Assembly: GCA_031253955.1 (NCBI GenBank)
Contig: JAIRVJ010000030.1
Location: 1-64,000, forward strand
Reading direction: 5' to 3'
Origin: Burkholderiaceae bacterium
Lineage (GTDB): Bacteria; Pseudomonadota; Gammaproteobacteria; Burkholderiales; Burkholderiaceae_C
Length of the DNA stretch: 64,000 nucleotides
This document shows positions 1 to 10,373 of the stretch, in pieces. The notes under the pieces are model-generated. The model saw only the letters and a list, made by a program, of their open reading frames with translations. It searched no databases and was not told the DNA's origin. Each line of letters opens with the position of its first letter. Within the stretch, counting starts at the first letter, position 1. A program made the position numbers and the translations under genes.

Positions 1-295
<295 letters not shown>

Positions 296-336
296 TGATT
301 CCCCTCTCCCGCTCGCGGGAGAGGGGGAAGAAACGC

Positions 337-1281
337 TCAACCCCCCCTTCCCCACCTCGCAAAAGTCTTGTCCAGATGCGGCTGCGTCTGCGCGCACAAG
401 AAGGCGCGAAACGCGGCGGCGGCGGGCGGGAGGGTTTTAGCGTTCATGTGGACGATGTGCCAGTTGCGCAGCACGGGGGTGCCGTCCACGTCCAGCAGCG
501 CGATCTCTCGTGCGCGCAGTTCCAGTTCCAGCGAATGCAGCGACAGCAGGCTCACGCCCAAACCCGCCATGACCGCCTGCTTGACGGTTTCGTTGCTGCC
601 CAGCATCACCGTTTTTCCGGGAGAAAACAGGTGCTGTTTGAACATGGCTTCCATCACCAGCCGCGTGCCCGATCCGGGTTCGCGCAGCAAAAAAGTCTCC
701 TCGCGCAGCTCATGGAAGTCGAACCGGCGCGCCTTGGCCAGACGATGCTCCTTGTGCGCCACCAGCCGGTGCGGGTTCTCCGCGATGGCTTGCGAGACCG
801 TTTCCAGCGTTTCCGGCGGGCGGCCCATGACGGCAAAGTCGATTTCGTTGTCGCGCAGCGCGTGGATGAGAATCTCCCGGTTGCCGACGAAAAACCGGAT
901 ATCCACCTGCGGATGCCGCCCGGCAAACCGGGCCAGCAGCCTGGGCGCGAAATATTTGGCCGTGCTCACCAGCCCCACCGTCGCGCGCCCGCTGCGCAAG
1001 CCCTTGAGCGCACTGAGCGCCTGCTCGGCGTCCTGCAACTCGCCCAGCGCGCGCGCCGCATGGTGGCGCAGCATCTGGCCCGCCTGCGTGAGAGAGAGCT
1101 TTTTGCCCACGCGCTCGAACAGCGGCAGCCCCACGGCTTCTTCAAGCTGGCGGATCTGCATGGAGATCGCCGGCTGCGTCAAGTGCAGCGCCTCCGCCGC
1201 CCGAGCAAAACTCATCTGCCGCGCCGCTTCGAGAAACACGGTCAACTGCCGCAAGCTCAGGTAGCGCAAGAGGGGCTGCAT
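337..1281 (-). CDS. cbbR: LysR-family transcriptional regulator, CbbR-type
   Basis: N-terminal LysR HTH (LRQLTVFLEAARQMSFARAAEALHLTQPAISMQIRQLEEAVGLPLFER), GLVSTAKYFAPRLLARF typical of CbbR; adjacent to cbbL. Confidence 0.9.
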   Translation of the reverse strand: MQPLLRYLSLRQLTVFLEAARQMSFARAAEALHLTQPAISMQIRQLEEAVGLPLFERVGKKLSLTQAGQMLRHHAARALGELQDAEQALSALKGLRSGRATVGLVSTAKYFAPRLLARFAGRHPQVDIRFFVGNREILIHALRDNEIDFAVMGRPPETLETVSQAIAENPHRLVAHKEHRLAKARRFDFHELREETFLLREPGSGTRLVMEAMFKQHLFSPGKTVMLGSNETVKQAVMAGLGVSLLSLHSLELELRAREIALLDVDGTPVLRNWHIVHMNAKTLPPAAAAFRAFLCAQTQPHLDKTFARWGRGG

Positions 1282-1358
1282 GGAAGGCTCAGGTTTGGCC
1301 GGGGACGCGCTCCATCATAAAGGCGAGGCTTGCCTTGTGGACCATACGGGTCAGTTAA

Positions 1359-1520
1359 GAACGTGTTTGCGATCTCGGTGCGAGGTGTGCGGGATGCTGC
1401 ATTGTGATGGGCTGCAAGGCGCAATCCTTGCCAATGGCCAGTGCCATTGGCAAGGATTGCAACGCCGCAGACCTTTCACGCCCGCGCCCGCACGCCCGCG
1501 CCGGGATCGTAAACACGTTC
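1359..1520. mobile_element. 162-bp MITE-like element, TIR GAACGTGTTT(G/A)CGATC, flanked by TAA/TAA
   Basis: 16-bp terminal inverted repeats with one mismatch; 3-bp TAA on both sides (1356-1358, 1521-1523); perfect 18-bp palindrome at centre (1421-1438/1443-1460, GCAATCCTTGCCAATGGC). Confidence 0.7.
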
Positions 1521-1541
1521 TAAGCTCATGACCCCATGATT

Positions 1542-1660
1542 TCGTCATTCCCGCGCAGTTCCCGCCTGCGCGGGAATGACAGGGAATCCATGCGGCGCAT
1601 CCACACCGCTAGGCGATCACCCAGGCCCAGTGGATTCCCGCTTGCGCGGGAATGACGACT
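1542..1660. repeat. REP-like inverted pair (GTCATTCCCGCG..GCGGGAATCCA core)
   Basis: Core GTCATTCCCGCGCAG... and inverted TGGATTCCCGCTTGCGCGGGAATGAC. Confidence 0.8.
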
Positions 1661-1732
1661 TGAAACGCCTGGCTGAACTGTATTGACCTTGTGGGGACAA
1701 AAGATTTTCCGCTCCTACTCTGATTCATTTTT

Positions 1733-1813
1733 ATAGCCAAATGCCAAGGCAAAACATATGTTTTTGACTATTTTGCAGTATCAAACGCATTATGCACCTT
1801 GGAAAAGAGCTAT
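1733..1813. repeat. AT-rich 81-bp palindromic element, copy E1
   Basis: Left half ATAGC-CAA-ATGCCAA-GGCAAAAC-ATATG-TTTT; right half (rc) ATAGC-TCT-TTTCCAA-GGTGCATA-ATGCG-TTTG. Confidence 0.8.
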
Positions 1814-1861
1814 CAAACAAATAGCGCGCCGTGAACCGAAAAGCACCCGGCGCGCGCAAGC

Positions 1862-2167
1862 TCAGGGCTTGGGCGTCTCGTCCGGCTTGGGTGCGGCGCC
1901 GCTGGTGGCGGCGTGGTTACGCGCCTGCATGGCGGGCATGAGAGGGCCGCTTTGGGGCGCGTCGGCGGCGTCTTCGGCAGGCGCCAGCACCTGGCCCCCA
2001 GGCGCGTCCTGATAGACCGGATCGGGCGTTTCGAGGACGAAAAACAGGGTGACGAACGAGGCGATGACAACCGCCAGCGGCCCGCCGATCACCAGCCATA
2101 GGTAGCCGTGCTTCCACCACGGACGGGTATCGGCATTGGCATCATTGTTCGATTGAATCTGGTTCAT
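1862..2167 (-). CDS. fixH: FixH/CcoH family protein
   Basis: MNQIQSNNDANADTRPWWKHGYLWLVIGGPLAVVIASFVTLFFVLETPDPVYQD; one TM; ATG overlaps the ccoG stop by 4 bp. ORF track shows an N-terminally extended version. Confidence 0.75.
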   Translation of the reverse strand: MNQIQSNNDANADTRPWWKHGYLWLVIGGPLAVVIASFVTLFFVLETPDPVYQDAPGGQVLAPAEDAADAPQSGPLMPAMQARNHAATSGAAPKPDETPKP

Positions 2168-3579
2168 TTGGGCACCATGAAAACCGATTTCTCGGAAATG
2201 TCGTAGCCGCCGGAGGCAATCCTGATGTGAATGGGGTGCGAGCCGGGCGGGGCCGCGTTGTAGGGCAGCCGCAATTCGAGGGGTACCCAGAGCGTTTGGG
2301 CGCTGTCGACCGTGACGGTGTCCCGGGAGGTCATCTTCAGCCCGTTGATCCCTTCCACCGACAGGGTGTACGTCTGGGATTTTTCGCTGGCGTTCATGAT
2401 CTGGATGCGGTAGATGTTTTCGATCTGGCCGTCCTCGGTGTAGCGCGCGAGCGCGGCGCGGTCCCGCACGATATCCACCTTGTAGGGCGTGCGCAGCGCC
2501 AGACTGGTAATGAAGCCGATGATGATCAACCCCAGTATGCCGCCGTAGAGCAGCACGCGCGGGCGGAACACGTGGCGCAAGACCTGACGCGACGTCCAGT
2601 GCTGCTCTAGGGCGTTTTCCGTGGTGTAGCGGATCAGGCCCTTGGGGTAGCCCATCTTCACCATCATTTCGTCGCATACGTCAATGCAGGCGGCGCAACT
2701 GATGCACTCGTATTGCAGGCCGTTGCGGATGTCGATGCCCGTGGGGCAGGCTTGGACGCATAGCGTGCAGTCCACGCACTCGCCCAGCCCCAGCGCCTTC
2801 GGATCGGCTTTTTTGGAGCGCGCTCCGCGCGGCTCGCCGCGCTGCGCGTCGTAGCTGATGATGAGCGTGTCCCGGTCAAACATGGCGCTCTGGAACCGCG
2901 CGTAGGGGCACATGTATTTGCACACCTGCTCACGCATGTAGCCGGCAAAGCCGTAGGTGGCAAAGCCGTAGAAGAAAATCCAGAAGATTTCCCACGAACT
3001 GAGCGTCCAGGACGCGACCTGCGCAGGCAATTCACGGATCGGCGTGAAGTAGCCAACCAGCGTAAAGCCCGTCCACAGAGCCAGCACGATCCAGACGACC
3101 TGCGTGGCCGCCTTGCGCGCGAGTTTGGACGGCGACATCGGCGCGGCGTCCAGGCGCATCCGCGCGCCGCGGTCGCCCTCGATCTTGCGCTCGATCCACA
3201 TGAAGATTTCGGTGTACACCGTTTGCGGGCAGGCGTAGCCGCACCACTGGCGACCGGCCACCGCCGTGAACAGAAAGAGCGACAGCGCGGAGATGATCAG
3301 GACGCCCGACAGGTAAACCACGTCCTGCGGGTACAGCACCATCCCGAAGATGTAAAAGCGCCGCGCCTCCAGATTGAGCAGCAAAGCCTGCCGCCCGCCC
3401 CATGGCAGCCAGGGCAAGCCATAGAAAACAATCTGCGTGAACCACACCAGCGCCCAGCGCCATTTGTTGAACAGGCCTGTCACGGCGCGCGGGTAGATTT
3501 TTTTGTGCGCCTGGTACAGCGAGCTGCCACCGCTGGTAGCGGCCTGATCGTTATTGGGGGTGGGTGGGGTAGTGGTCAC
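2164..3579 (-). CDS. ccoG: Cytochrome c oxidase accessory protein CcoG (4Fe-4S)
   Basis: CcoG-like: CVDCTLCVQACPTGIDIRNGLQYECISCAACIDVCDEMM ferredoxin motifs with N-terminal TM helices (GYACPQTVYTEIFMWIE). Confidence 0.93.
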   Translation of the reverse strand: MTTTPPTPNNDQAATSGGSSLYQAHKKIYPRAVTGLFNKWRWALVWFTQIVFYGLPWLPWGGRQALLLNLEARRFYIFGMVLYPQDVVYLSGVLIISALSLFLFTAVAGRQWCGYACPQTVYTEIFMWIERKIEGDRGARMRLDAAPMSPSKLARKAATQVVWIVLALWTGFTLVGYFTPIRELPAQVASWTLSSWEIFWIFFYGFATYGFAGYMREQVCKYMCPYARFQSAMFDRDTLIISYDAQRGEPRGARSKKADPKALGLGECVDCTLCVQACPTGIDIRNGLQYECISCAACIDVCDEMMVKMGYPKGLIRYTTENALEQHWTSRQVLRHVFRPRVLLYGGILGLIIIGFITSLALRTPYKVDIVRDRAALARYTEDGQIENIYRIQIMNASEKSQTYTLSVEGINGLKMTSRDTVTVDSAQTLWVPLELRLPYNAAPPGSHPIHIRIASGGYDISEKSVFMVPK

Positions 3580-3902
3580 GGCAGTCTCTGGTAGCGCGCA
3601 AGGCGGTCAGTGCACATCGGATTGTCCAACAATCAGGCCATTGGCGCACGGGAGATGCCCAGAATTGAACCTGGGGTGGATGCCAATTCTCGTAACGGGA
3701 AAGCGTCCCCAGGTTCCTTCTCATGCCCGCACAGGCGGGAACTTTGCGGCAATGACGGAGTATTTTTTCGTCTTGTCTTGAAAGGGAAATGAATTGCCCG
3801 CCAAAAACAGCGCGCCGACGTCCGCTTGCTGGCGAACGGCGGCGCGTGTTCACGCTACCAGCCGGGGAAACAAGCGCAGTTGCTCTTCACCGGCTTTGCC
3901 AT

Positions 3903-4850
3903 TTAACTGGCCGGGCCGCCGTTGCTCTTACCCCAGACATACGCGGCGAGCACCCTGATCTGCTCGGGCGTGAACTTGCCTTCCCACGTCGGCATCACGC
4001 CCATGTAGCCGCCGTTGACCATGGCGGTGACGTGCGCCTCATCCTGTCGGCCAAGGAACCAGCTCTTGGCGGTCAGGTCGCGCGAACCGAGCAACTGGTT
4101 GCCCTTGCCGTCCGGGCCGTGGCAGGCGGCGCAGATCGCCTCGAACTTCTCCTTGCCCTGGGCTGCCTTGGCGGCATTGTGTTGCGTGCCCGACAGGCTC
4201 AGGACGTAGTTGGCCACGTTGCTGATGTCATCGGGCGTGCCGATGACCGCCGCCTGCGGCGGCATCACCCCGGTGCGGCCCTGCGTGATGGTTTCGACGA
4301 TCTTGTCGGGCGCACCACCCCAGTTCCAGTGGCCGGTGGTCAGGTTGGGATAGCTTGGGCCGCCCTTGGCATCGGAAGCATGGCACTGCGCGCAGTTGTT
4401 CATGAACAGGCGGTCGCCCACCTTCATGGCATCCGCATCCTTAGACAACTGCTGGATGCTCATGCTGGCAAACCTGGCGTATAGCGGCGCGATCTGGGCG
4501 TTGCCTTCGGCCACCTCCTCCTCGAACTGGGCGACTTCCGTCCAGCCTCCCGTGCCCTTGGTGGTACCCAGCCCGGGATGCACGCCTTTGAAGGAACCCA
4601 GCCCCGGATACAGGATCAGGTAAACCACGGAGAACACGATGGTGATGATGAACATCCAGACCCACCAGCGCGGCAGCGGATTGTTCATTTCGCGCAGATC
4701 GCCGTCCCAGACATGCCCGGTGCTGCCCCCGCTGGCCGCCGAGGGGTGGGATAGGCCGCTGAACCACAGCAGCGCAAGACAGCCCACGATGCCGGCGATG
4801 GTAATGCCGGCCACATAGACCGACCAGAAATTGCTTGTGAAGTCACTCAT
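3903..4850 (-). CDS. ccoP: cbb3-type cytochrome c oxidase subunit III (diheme)
   Basis: Two CXXCH motifs (CAQCH, CAACH), N-terminal TM segments, NPLPRWWVWMF motif. Confidence 0.95.
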   Translation of the reverse strand: MSDFTSNFWSVYVAGITIAGIVGCLALLWFSGLSHPSAASGGSTGHVWDGDLREMNNPLPRWWVWMFIITIVFSVVYLILYPGLGSFKGVHPGLGTTKGTGGWTEVAQFEEEVAEGNAQIAPLYARFASMSIQQLSKDADAMKVGDRLFMNNCAQCHASDAKGGPSYPNLTTGHWNWGGAPDKIVETITQGRTGVMPPQAAVIGTPDDISNVANYVLSLSGTQHNAAKAAQGKEKFEAICAACHGPDGKGNQLLGSRDLTAKSWFLGRQDEAHVTAMVNGGYMGVMPTWEGKFTPEQIRVLAAYVWGKSNGGPAS

Positions 4851-4883
4851 CTTTTATCCCTGCCGTTTGGCCGGGCCTCCTGC

Positions 4884-5030
4884 TCAATCCTGATCGAAGG
4901 GCAGCTGCGCCGCCTCTTCGAATTGCTGCCGGTTGCGGCTTGACCATGCCCAGATGACGATGCCGACGAACATGACGAACGACAGCAAGGTCACGGCGCT
5001 GCGGATAGTGTTGATGGTTTCCATTTCCAT
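4884..5030 (-). CDS. ccoQ: cbb3-type oxidase small subunit CcoQ
   Basis: Small ORF MEMETINTIRSAVTLLSFVMFVGIVIWAWSSRNRQQFEEAAQLPFDQD, between ccoO and ccoP; not in the ORF track (short). Confidence 0.85.
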   Translation of the reverse strand: MEMETINTIRSAVTLLSFVMFVGIVIWAWSSRNRQQFEEAAQLPFDQD

Positions 5031-5049
5031 GACAAGATCCTTTCAGGTA

Positions 5050-5667
5050 TCACTTGCGATGGATGCCGAGGACCTGAAGGTACGCAATCAACGCGTCCAG
5101 TTCCGTCTTGCCATTGAGTTCTTGGGGACCGTTGGCAATGTCTTCGTCCGTGTAAGGCACGCCGAGTATGCGCATGCCGTTCATGTGCGCCCGGATGGTG
5201 CTCACGTCAGCAGGCGTTTTCTCAAGCCACGGATAGGCCGGCATGACGGACTCGGGCACCACGTCGCGCGGATTGTTCATGTGCTCGTGATGCCACGTAT
5301 CGCTGTAGCGCCCGCCCACGCGCGCCAAGTCAGGCCCGGTGCGCTTGCTGCCCCACTGGAACGGGTGGTCATAGACGAACTCGCCAGCCACCGAATAGGG
5401 ACCGTAGCGCAGCGCCTCGGCGCGAAACGGCCGGATCTGTTGCGAGTGGCACAGATAACAGCCTTCGCGCCGGTAAACGTCGCGCCCGGCCAATTGCAGC
5501 GCGGTGTAGGGCTTGAGACCCTCGATTGGCTGGGTGGTGGACTTCTGGAAGTACAGCGGCACGATCTCGACCAGGCCGCCGATGGCGACCACGACCAAGA
5601 TCAGCACGATCATCAGGAAGTTGTTGGTTTCGACCCGGGCGTGGCCGGTGACTTTTTCTTGAGCCAT
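5050..5667 (-). CDS. ccoO: cbb3-type cytochrome c oxidase subunit II (monoheme)
   Basis: [60 protein letters not shown] CcoO signature. Confidence 0.95.
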   Translation of the reverse strand: MAQEKVTGHARVETNNFLMIVLILVVVAIGGLVEIVPLYFQKSTTQPIEGLKPYTALQLAGRDVYRREGCYLCHSQQIRPFRAEALRYGPYSVAGEFVYDHPFQWGSKRTGPDLARVGGRYSDTWHHEHMNNPRDVVPESVMPAYPWLEKTPADVSTIRAHMNGMRILGVPYTDEDIANGPQELNGKTELDALIAYLQVLGIHRK

Positions 5668-5680
5668 GATATCAACTCCT

Positions 5681-7120
5681 TCAGGCGTGGGCCACCGCGA
5701 CCGCGGGAATCTTGACCGGAACCGGGCGCCCAGCCATCACCGTCTTGTACACGTTCCAGACCATGATGAGCATACCTACCAGGTAGATCACGCCGCCGAG
5801 CAGGCGCCCGACATAGAACGGGTGCATGGCTTTGACCGATTCGACGAAGGTGTAGGTCAGCGTGCCGTCGGCGTTGACCGCGCGCCACATCAGACCCTGC
5901 ATCACGCCGGAGATCCACATCGAGGCGATGTAGAACACGATACCGACCGTGGCGACCCAGAAGTGCACCTCGATGGCCTTGATGCTGTACATCCGCTCGC
6001 GTCCGAACAGGCGGGGAATCAGGTGGTACATGGAACCCATGGTCACCAAGCCCACCCAGCCCATTGCGCCGGAGTGCACGTGACCAACCGTCCAGTCGGT
6101 GTAATGGCTCAGGGCGTTGACGGTCTTGATGGACATCATCGGCCCCTCGAAGGTGGACATGCCGTAAAACGACAGCGACACAATCAGAAAGCGCAGGATC
6201 GGATCATCGCGCAATTTATGCCATGCGCCCGACAGCGTCATGATGCCGTTGATCATGCCGCCCCAGCTTGGCGCCAGCAGGATCAGGGAGAACAGCATGC
6301 CTATCGACTGCGCCCAGTCCGGCAGCGCGGTGTAGTGCAGGTGGTGCGGACCAGCCCACATGTAGGTGAAGATCAGCGCCCAGAAGTGGACGATGGACAG
6401 CCGGTAGCTGTACACGGGCCGCCCGGCCTGCTTGGGCACGAAGTAGTACATCATGCCCAGAAAAGCCGCCGTCAGGAAAAAGCCCACCGCGTTGTGGCCG
6501 TACCACCACTGCACCATGGCATCCTGCACGCCGGCATAGACCGAATAGCTGGTGAACGGGCCGACCGGCAGCTCGCCGCTATTGAAGATGTGCAGCAGCG
6601 CGATGGAAATGATGAACGAGCCGTAGAACCAGTTGGCCACATAGATGTGGCGCACCTTGCGAATGCCGATGGTGCCGAAGAAAACGATGGCATAGACCAC
6701 CCAGATGACCGCGATCAGGAGGTCAATCGGCCACTCCAACTCGGCGTATTCCTTGCCGGTGGTGATACCCAGCGGGAACGTGATGGCCGCCAGCAGGATC
6801 ACCAGTTGCCAGCCCCAGAAAGTGAAGGCTGCCAGCTTGTCGGAAATGAGCCGCACCTGGCAGGTGCGCTGCACCACGTAGTAGCTGGTGGCAAACAGCG
6901 CACAGCCACCGAAGGCGAAGATGATCGCGTTGGTGTGCAACGGTCGCAATCGTCCGAACGTGATATACGGTATGCCCAGATTGAGATCGGGCCAGGCCAG
7001 CTCGGCGGCGATGATGATGCCGACCAGCATGCCGACCACTCCCCACACCACCGTCATGATGGCAAATTGTCTGACTACCTTGTCGTTGTAGACCGTAGCC
7101 TTGGCGTTGGCAAATGACAT
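5681..7120 (-). CDS. ccoN: cbb3-type cytochrome c oxidase subunit I
   Basis: Heme-copper oxidase motifs; start placed at [19 protein letters not shown] (ATG at 7120 with AGAGGTAGAA upstream) rather than the extended ORF. Confidence 0.95.
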   Translation of the reverse strand: MSFANAKATVYNDKVVRQFAIMTVVWGVVGMLVGIIIAAELAWPDLNLGIPYITFGRLRPLHTNAIIFAFGGCALFATSYYVVQRTCQVRLISDKLAAFTFWGWQLVILLAAITFPLGITTGKEYAELEWPIDLLIAVIWVVYAIVFFGTIGIRKVRHIYVANWFYGSFIISIALLHIFNSGELPVGPFTSYSVYAGVQDAMVQWWYGHNAVGFFLTAAFLGMMYYFVPKQAGRPVYSYRLSIVHFWALIFTYMWAGPHHLHYTALPDWAQSIGMLFSLILLAPSWGGMINGIMTLSGAWHKLRDDPILRFLIVSLSFYGMSTFEGPMMSIKTVNALSHYTDWTVGHVHSGAMGWVGLVTMGSMYHLIPRLFGRERMYSIKAIEVHFWVATVGIVFYIASMWISGVMQGLMWRAVNADGTLTYTFVESVKAMHPFYVGRLLGGVIYLVGMLIMVWNVYKTVMAGRPVPVKIPAVAVAHA

Positions 7121-7184
7121 TTCTACCTCTTTGCGCTTTGAAAAAAAACCGGGTTTAGTATCCTTGATCGAAGTCAGGTTTTGC

Positions 7185-7198
7185 TTGACTTGCGTCAA
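7185..7198. promoter_or_regulatory. FNR/ANR-box-like palindrome TTGAC-TTGC-GTCAA upstream of ccoN
   Basis: Perfect 5+5 inverted repeat with 4-nt spacer, 65-78 bp upstream of the ccoN start, overlapping the ccoS stop. Confidence 0.55.
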
Positions 7199-7332
7199 TC
7201 GTGATCGAGAATGCGCGCACCCTCTCGCTCGACATCGTCGAACTGACCGCGATGGATCGCCCACCCCAGCGCCGCCAGGATGCAAAACACCAGCACCACC
7301 GAGAGCGGGATCAGCAAGTACAGGATATCCAT
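7195..7332 (-). CDS. ccoS: cbb3-type oxidase assembly protein CcoS
   Basis: [45 protein letters not shown]; CcoS family sequence and position. Confidence 0.88.
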   Translation of the reverse strand: MDILYLLIPLSVVLVFCILAALGWAIHRGQFDDVEREGARILDHD

Positions 7333-7383
7333 AGGTGTATCTAGTTGTTGCAAATTTCCAAATCCATACGGATTCGCACGAGT

Positions 7384-9732
7384 TTATGGCCGCGCCAGCC
7401 GCAGGGCGTTGAGCACCACCAGCAAAGAACTGGCGGCCATGCCCAGCCCCGCGGCCCAGGCCGGCATCCAGCCGGCCACTGCCAGCGGCACCGCCACGGC
7501 GTTGTAGCCAACCGCCCACATCAAATTCTGGCGCACAACGGCCATGGTGTGCCGCGCCTTGACGAAAAAGGCGACTACCGGCGTCAAGTAATCGCTCATC
7601 ACCACAAAGTCCGACTGCGCCCGCGCCAGCGGCACGGAGCGGCCAAACGCTACCGAAACATCCGCGCCGGCCAGCACCGGCCCGTCGTTCAGGCCATCGC
7701 CGATCATCGCCACGCTGTGCCCGGCCTGCTGCCAGGCGCGCAGCTGCGCCAGCTTGTCCGCCGGCGTGCAGCCGCCGCGCGCCTGGGCAATGCCCGCTTG
7801 CGCCGCGAGCCGCTCGGCGGCCTGGGGCGCGTCGCCCGACAGCAGCCGCACCTGCACACCCAGCCCGGCAAGCGCCCGCACCGCCGCCGCCGCGTCGTCG
7901 CGCAAATCCTCGCGCAACGTGAAGCTCGCCAGCCAGCCTTGCGCGTCGGACAAGTGCGCCTGCAAGCCTTCGCTTGCTTCTTCGTCCCCGGCTGCGATTT
8001 CAGACAGCCCGCAAAAGGCCGCCGAACCCAGACTGACCGCGCCTTGCACGCCGATGGAGGGCGCGTGCACGCTGGCGCGCACGCCCTGCCCGGCAACTTC
8101 CTGCTGCGCCTCCACGCGCCAGCCGCCGGCCAGCAAGGGCGCTTCCTCCTGCGCTGCCGCCGCCAAAGCGCGCGAAACCGGATGCAGACTGCCGCCCGCC
8201 AGCGCGGCGGCCAGCGCCAGCGCCTGCTGCCGGCTCACGCCCGCACGGGCGCGCGCCTGCACCAGCACAAAGCCGTCGCGGGTGAGCGTGCCGGTCTTGT
8301 CGAACACCACCGTATCCACACCAGCCAGCGTTTCCAGCGCTTGCAAATGACGCACCAGCACGCCCGCACGCGCCATGCTGCCGGCTGCCGCCAGCATGGC
8401 CACCGGCGTGGCCAGCGACAAGGCGCACGGGCAGGTCACAACCAACACAGCCACGCCGATCATCACCGCATGGCCGGGGTCACTCGGCCACCACCAGGCC
8501 ACGGACAGCCCGGCGGCCAACAGCATGGCCAGCAGAAACGGCCTGGCCACCCGGTCGGCCAGCCGCGCCAGCCGGGGCTTGGCGGTGGAGGCCTCGGCCA
8601 TCAGCGCCACGATCTGCGCGTAGCGCGTGTCCGCGCCCAGCCGGTCCACGCGCTGCTCCACCACGCCGCCCAGGTTGTGACTGCCCGCGATCACCGTGTC
8701 GCCCACGCCGCGCGGCAGCGGGGTCGATTCACCCGTCAACAGCGCCTCGTCGGCGGTGGTGTCGCCGCGCAGCAACACGCCGTCGGCTGCGAACGCCTCG
8801 CCGGGGCGCACCCGTACCACGTCGCCCACGCGCAGGCGGCGCGCGGCCACGCGCTCGAAGCTGCCATCGGCACACTGGCGCTCCACGCTTTCGGGCAGGC
8901 GGTGCATCAGGCTCTCCAGCGCGCCGGCGGTACGGTCGCGCAGGCGCAATTCCAGCCAGCGCCCGGCCAGCAGGAAAAACACGAACATGGTGAGCGAGTC
9001 GAAATACACCTCGTGCCCGAACAACCCCTTGGGGTCGAACGTGCCCAGCGTGCTGACCACGAAGGTGATGCCCATGCCCAGCGCCACCGGCAGATCCATG
9101 CTGACGCGGCGCTGGCGCAGATCGCGCAGCGCGTTGGCGAAAAACGGCTGGCATGAAAACACCATCACCGGAATCGCCAGCATCCAGCCGGCCCAGCGCA
9201 GCAGGCTGAGCAGATCGGGCGCGATTTCGTCCGAATGAGGAAGGTACGTCGGCGCGGCGCACATCATCACCTGCATCATGCAAACGCCGGCCACGGCCAG
9301 CCGCCAGAGCATCGTGCGGGTTTCGGCCAGGCGGCGCTCGCTGGCTTGCGGATCGTGCGCCGGCAGCGGGCGGTAGCCGGCGGCGCGCACCGCGCTCATC
9401 CAGCGCGAAGGCTGGGTGAGCGCTGCGTCCCACACCACGCGCCCGCGCCGGCTGGCCGCGCTCACCTGCGCCGATTGCACGCCAGGCACCGCGCACAAGG
9501 CGTCCTCGATGGTGCCGGCGCAGGCGGCGCAGTACATGCCCTCGAACACCACGCTGGACTCCCAGCTTTGGGACTCCGTGCGCGCCGCGTCCTGGCCGCG
9601 CTCCACCGGGCGGCTGAATTCGCGCCATTCGTCCGGGTCGTCCAGCAGGCGCAGGCCCTCGTCGGGCGCCAAGGCGTCCGGCGGCGGCGGGCCGGCGGCG
9701 GCAATCGTGCTCAACGCGGAGGGTGCTGGCAT
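7384..9732 (-). CDS. ccoI: Heavy-metal (copper) translocating P1B-type ATPase, CcoI/FixI/CopA2-like
   Basis: CAACAGTIE metal-binding motif, [40 protein letters not shown]; adjacent to the cco operon. Confidence 0.92.
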   Translation of the reverse strand: MPAPSALSTIAAAGPPPPDALAPDEGLRLLDDPDEWREFSRPVERGQDAARTESQSWESSVVFEGMYCAACAGTIEDALCAVPGVQSAQVSAASRRGRVVWDAALTQPSRWMSAVRAAGYRPLPAHDPQASERRLAETRTMLWRLAVAGVCMMQVMMCAAPTYLPHSDEIAPDLLSLLRWAGWMLAIPVMVFSCQPFFANALRDLRQRRVSMDLPVALGMGITFVVSTLGTFDPKGLFGHEVYFDSLTMFVFFLLAGRWLELRLRDRTAGALESLMHRLPESVERQCADGSFERVAARRLRVGDVVRVRPGEAFAADGVLLRGDTTADEALLTGESTPLPRGVGDTVIAGSHNLGGVVEQRVDRLGADTRYAQIVALMAEASTAKPRLARLADRVARPFLLAMLLAAGLSVAWWWPSDPGHAVMIGVAVLVVTCPCALSLATPVAMLAAAGSMARAGVLVRHLQALETLAGVDTVVFDKTGTLTRDGFVLVQARARAGVSRQQALALAAALAGGSLHPVSRALAAAAQEEAPLLAGGWRVEAQQEVAGQGVRASVHAPSIGVQGAVSLGSAAFCGLSEIAAGDEEASEGLQAHLSDAQGWLASFTLREDLRDDAAAAVRALAGLGVQVRLLSGDAPQAAERLAAQAGIAQARGGCTPADKLAQLRAWQQAGHSVAMIGDGLNDGPVLAGADVSVAFGRSVPLARAQSDFVVMSDYLTPVVAFFVKARHTMAVVRQNLMWAVGYNAVAVPLAVAGWMPAWAAGLGMAASSLLVVLNALRLARP

Positions 9733-9735
9733 GGC

Positions 9736-9749
9736 TTGATTATCATCAC
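9736..9749. promoter_or_regulatory. FNR/ANR-box TTGAT-TATC-ATCAC between ccoI and uspA
   Basis: 9 of 10 matches to TTGAT-N4-ATCAA; TATAAG at 9769-9774 and uspA ATG at 9816. Confidence 0.6.
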
Positions 9750-9815
9750 GGCTGGACGTGGGCCACGGTATAAGCTCGCATCATCACCCCCCCCCCGCAG
9801 AGGAGCCTTTTCATC

Positions 9816-10259
9816 ATGTACCAACGCATTCTCGTAGCCACCGACGGGTCTTCGCTGTCCAAGAAAGCCGTCACCAGCGCCATCGACCTGGCGGCCTCGC
9901 TGGGCGCCGAGCTGATCGCGCTCAAGGTCATTCCGCGCTATCCGCAGAGCTATTTCGAAGGGTCGATCCCGCTATCGGCCGAGGAAGTCGCCAAGGTGGA
10001 GCAGCACTGGAACGAAGACGCCCGCGTCGTGGTTGACGCGGTGAAAACCCAGGGTGAGAAAAAAGGCGTGAAAGTCAAGGCCATCCTCAGCAAAGCCGAC
10101 GTGGTGTCCGACGCCCTGATCGCCGCCGCCAAAAAACACGAAGCCGACCTGATCGTCATGGCCTCGCATGGCCGCAAGGGCATCAAGCGCATGCTGCTGG
10201 GCAGCGAAACGCAACAGGTGCTTACGCACTCGCACATCCCGGTGCTAGTGCTCAGATAA
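9816..10259 (+). CDS. uspA: Universal stress protein UspA family
   Basis: MYQRILVATDGSSLSKKAV ... DLIVMASHGRKGIKRMLLGSETQQVLTHSHIPVLVLR. Confidence 0.93.
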   Translation: MYQRILVATDGSSLSKKAVTSAIDLAASLGAELIALKVIPRYPQSYFEGSIPLSAEEVAKVEQHWNEDARVVVDAVKTQGEKKGVKVKAILSKADVVSDALIAAAKKHEADLIVMASHGRKGIKRMLLGSETQQVLTHSHIPVLVLR

Positions 10260-10276
10260 GGCAAATTCCTGAATTG

Positions 10277-10357
10277 ATAGCTTGCTGCCATTTAGTAACA
10301 TAGTTTTATGATTATAAAATTATCATAAAACTATACAGCAAATTGGCATAGAGCTAT
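10277..10357. repeat. AT-rich 81-bp palindromic element, copy E2
   Basis: Left ATAGC-TTG-CTGCCAT-TTAGTAAC-ATAGT-TTTATG; right (rc) ATAGC-TCT-ATGCCAA-TTTGCTGT-ATAGT-TTTATG; inner perfect arms ATAGTTTTATGAT/ATCATAAAACTAT. Lies between convergent uspA and the 10374-10937 gene. Confidence 0.85.
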
Positions 10358-10373
10358 CTTTTCAAGAGTCAAT

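Larger units (their letters stand above)
1342..1685. mobile_element. MITE-like element with REP core, interrupted by a second MITE; flanked by CCTTGTGG direct repeats
   Basis: Left end CCATACGGGTCAGTTA, right end reverse complement CAATACAGTTCAGCC; direct repeat CCTTGTGG at 1333-1340 and 1687-1694; same type of ends at 21674-21832. Confidence 0.65.

Noticed and set aside
1280-1548. Overlapping mirror ORFs 1280..1531 (+) and 1351..1548 (-)
   Set aside because: They arise from the palindromic MITE; not coding.
7345-9156. 603-aa + strand ORF opposite ccoI
   Set aside because: Antisense shadow ORF; R/H/Q-rich composition and no recognisable domain.
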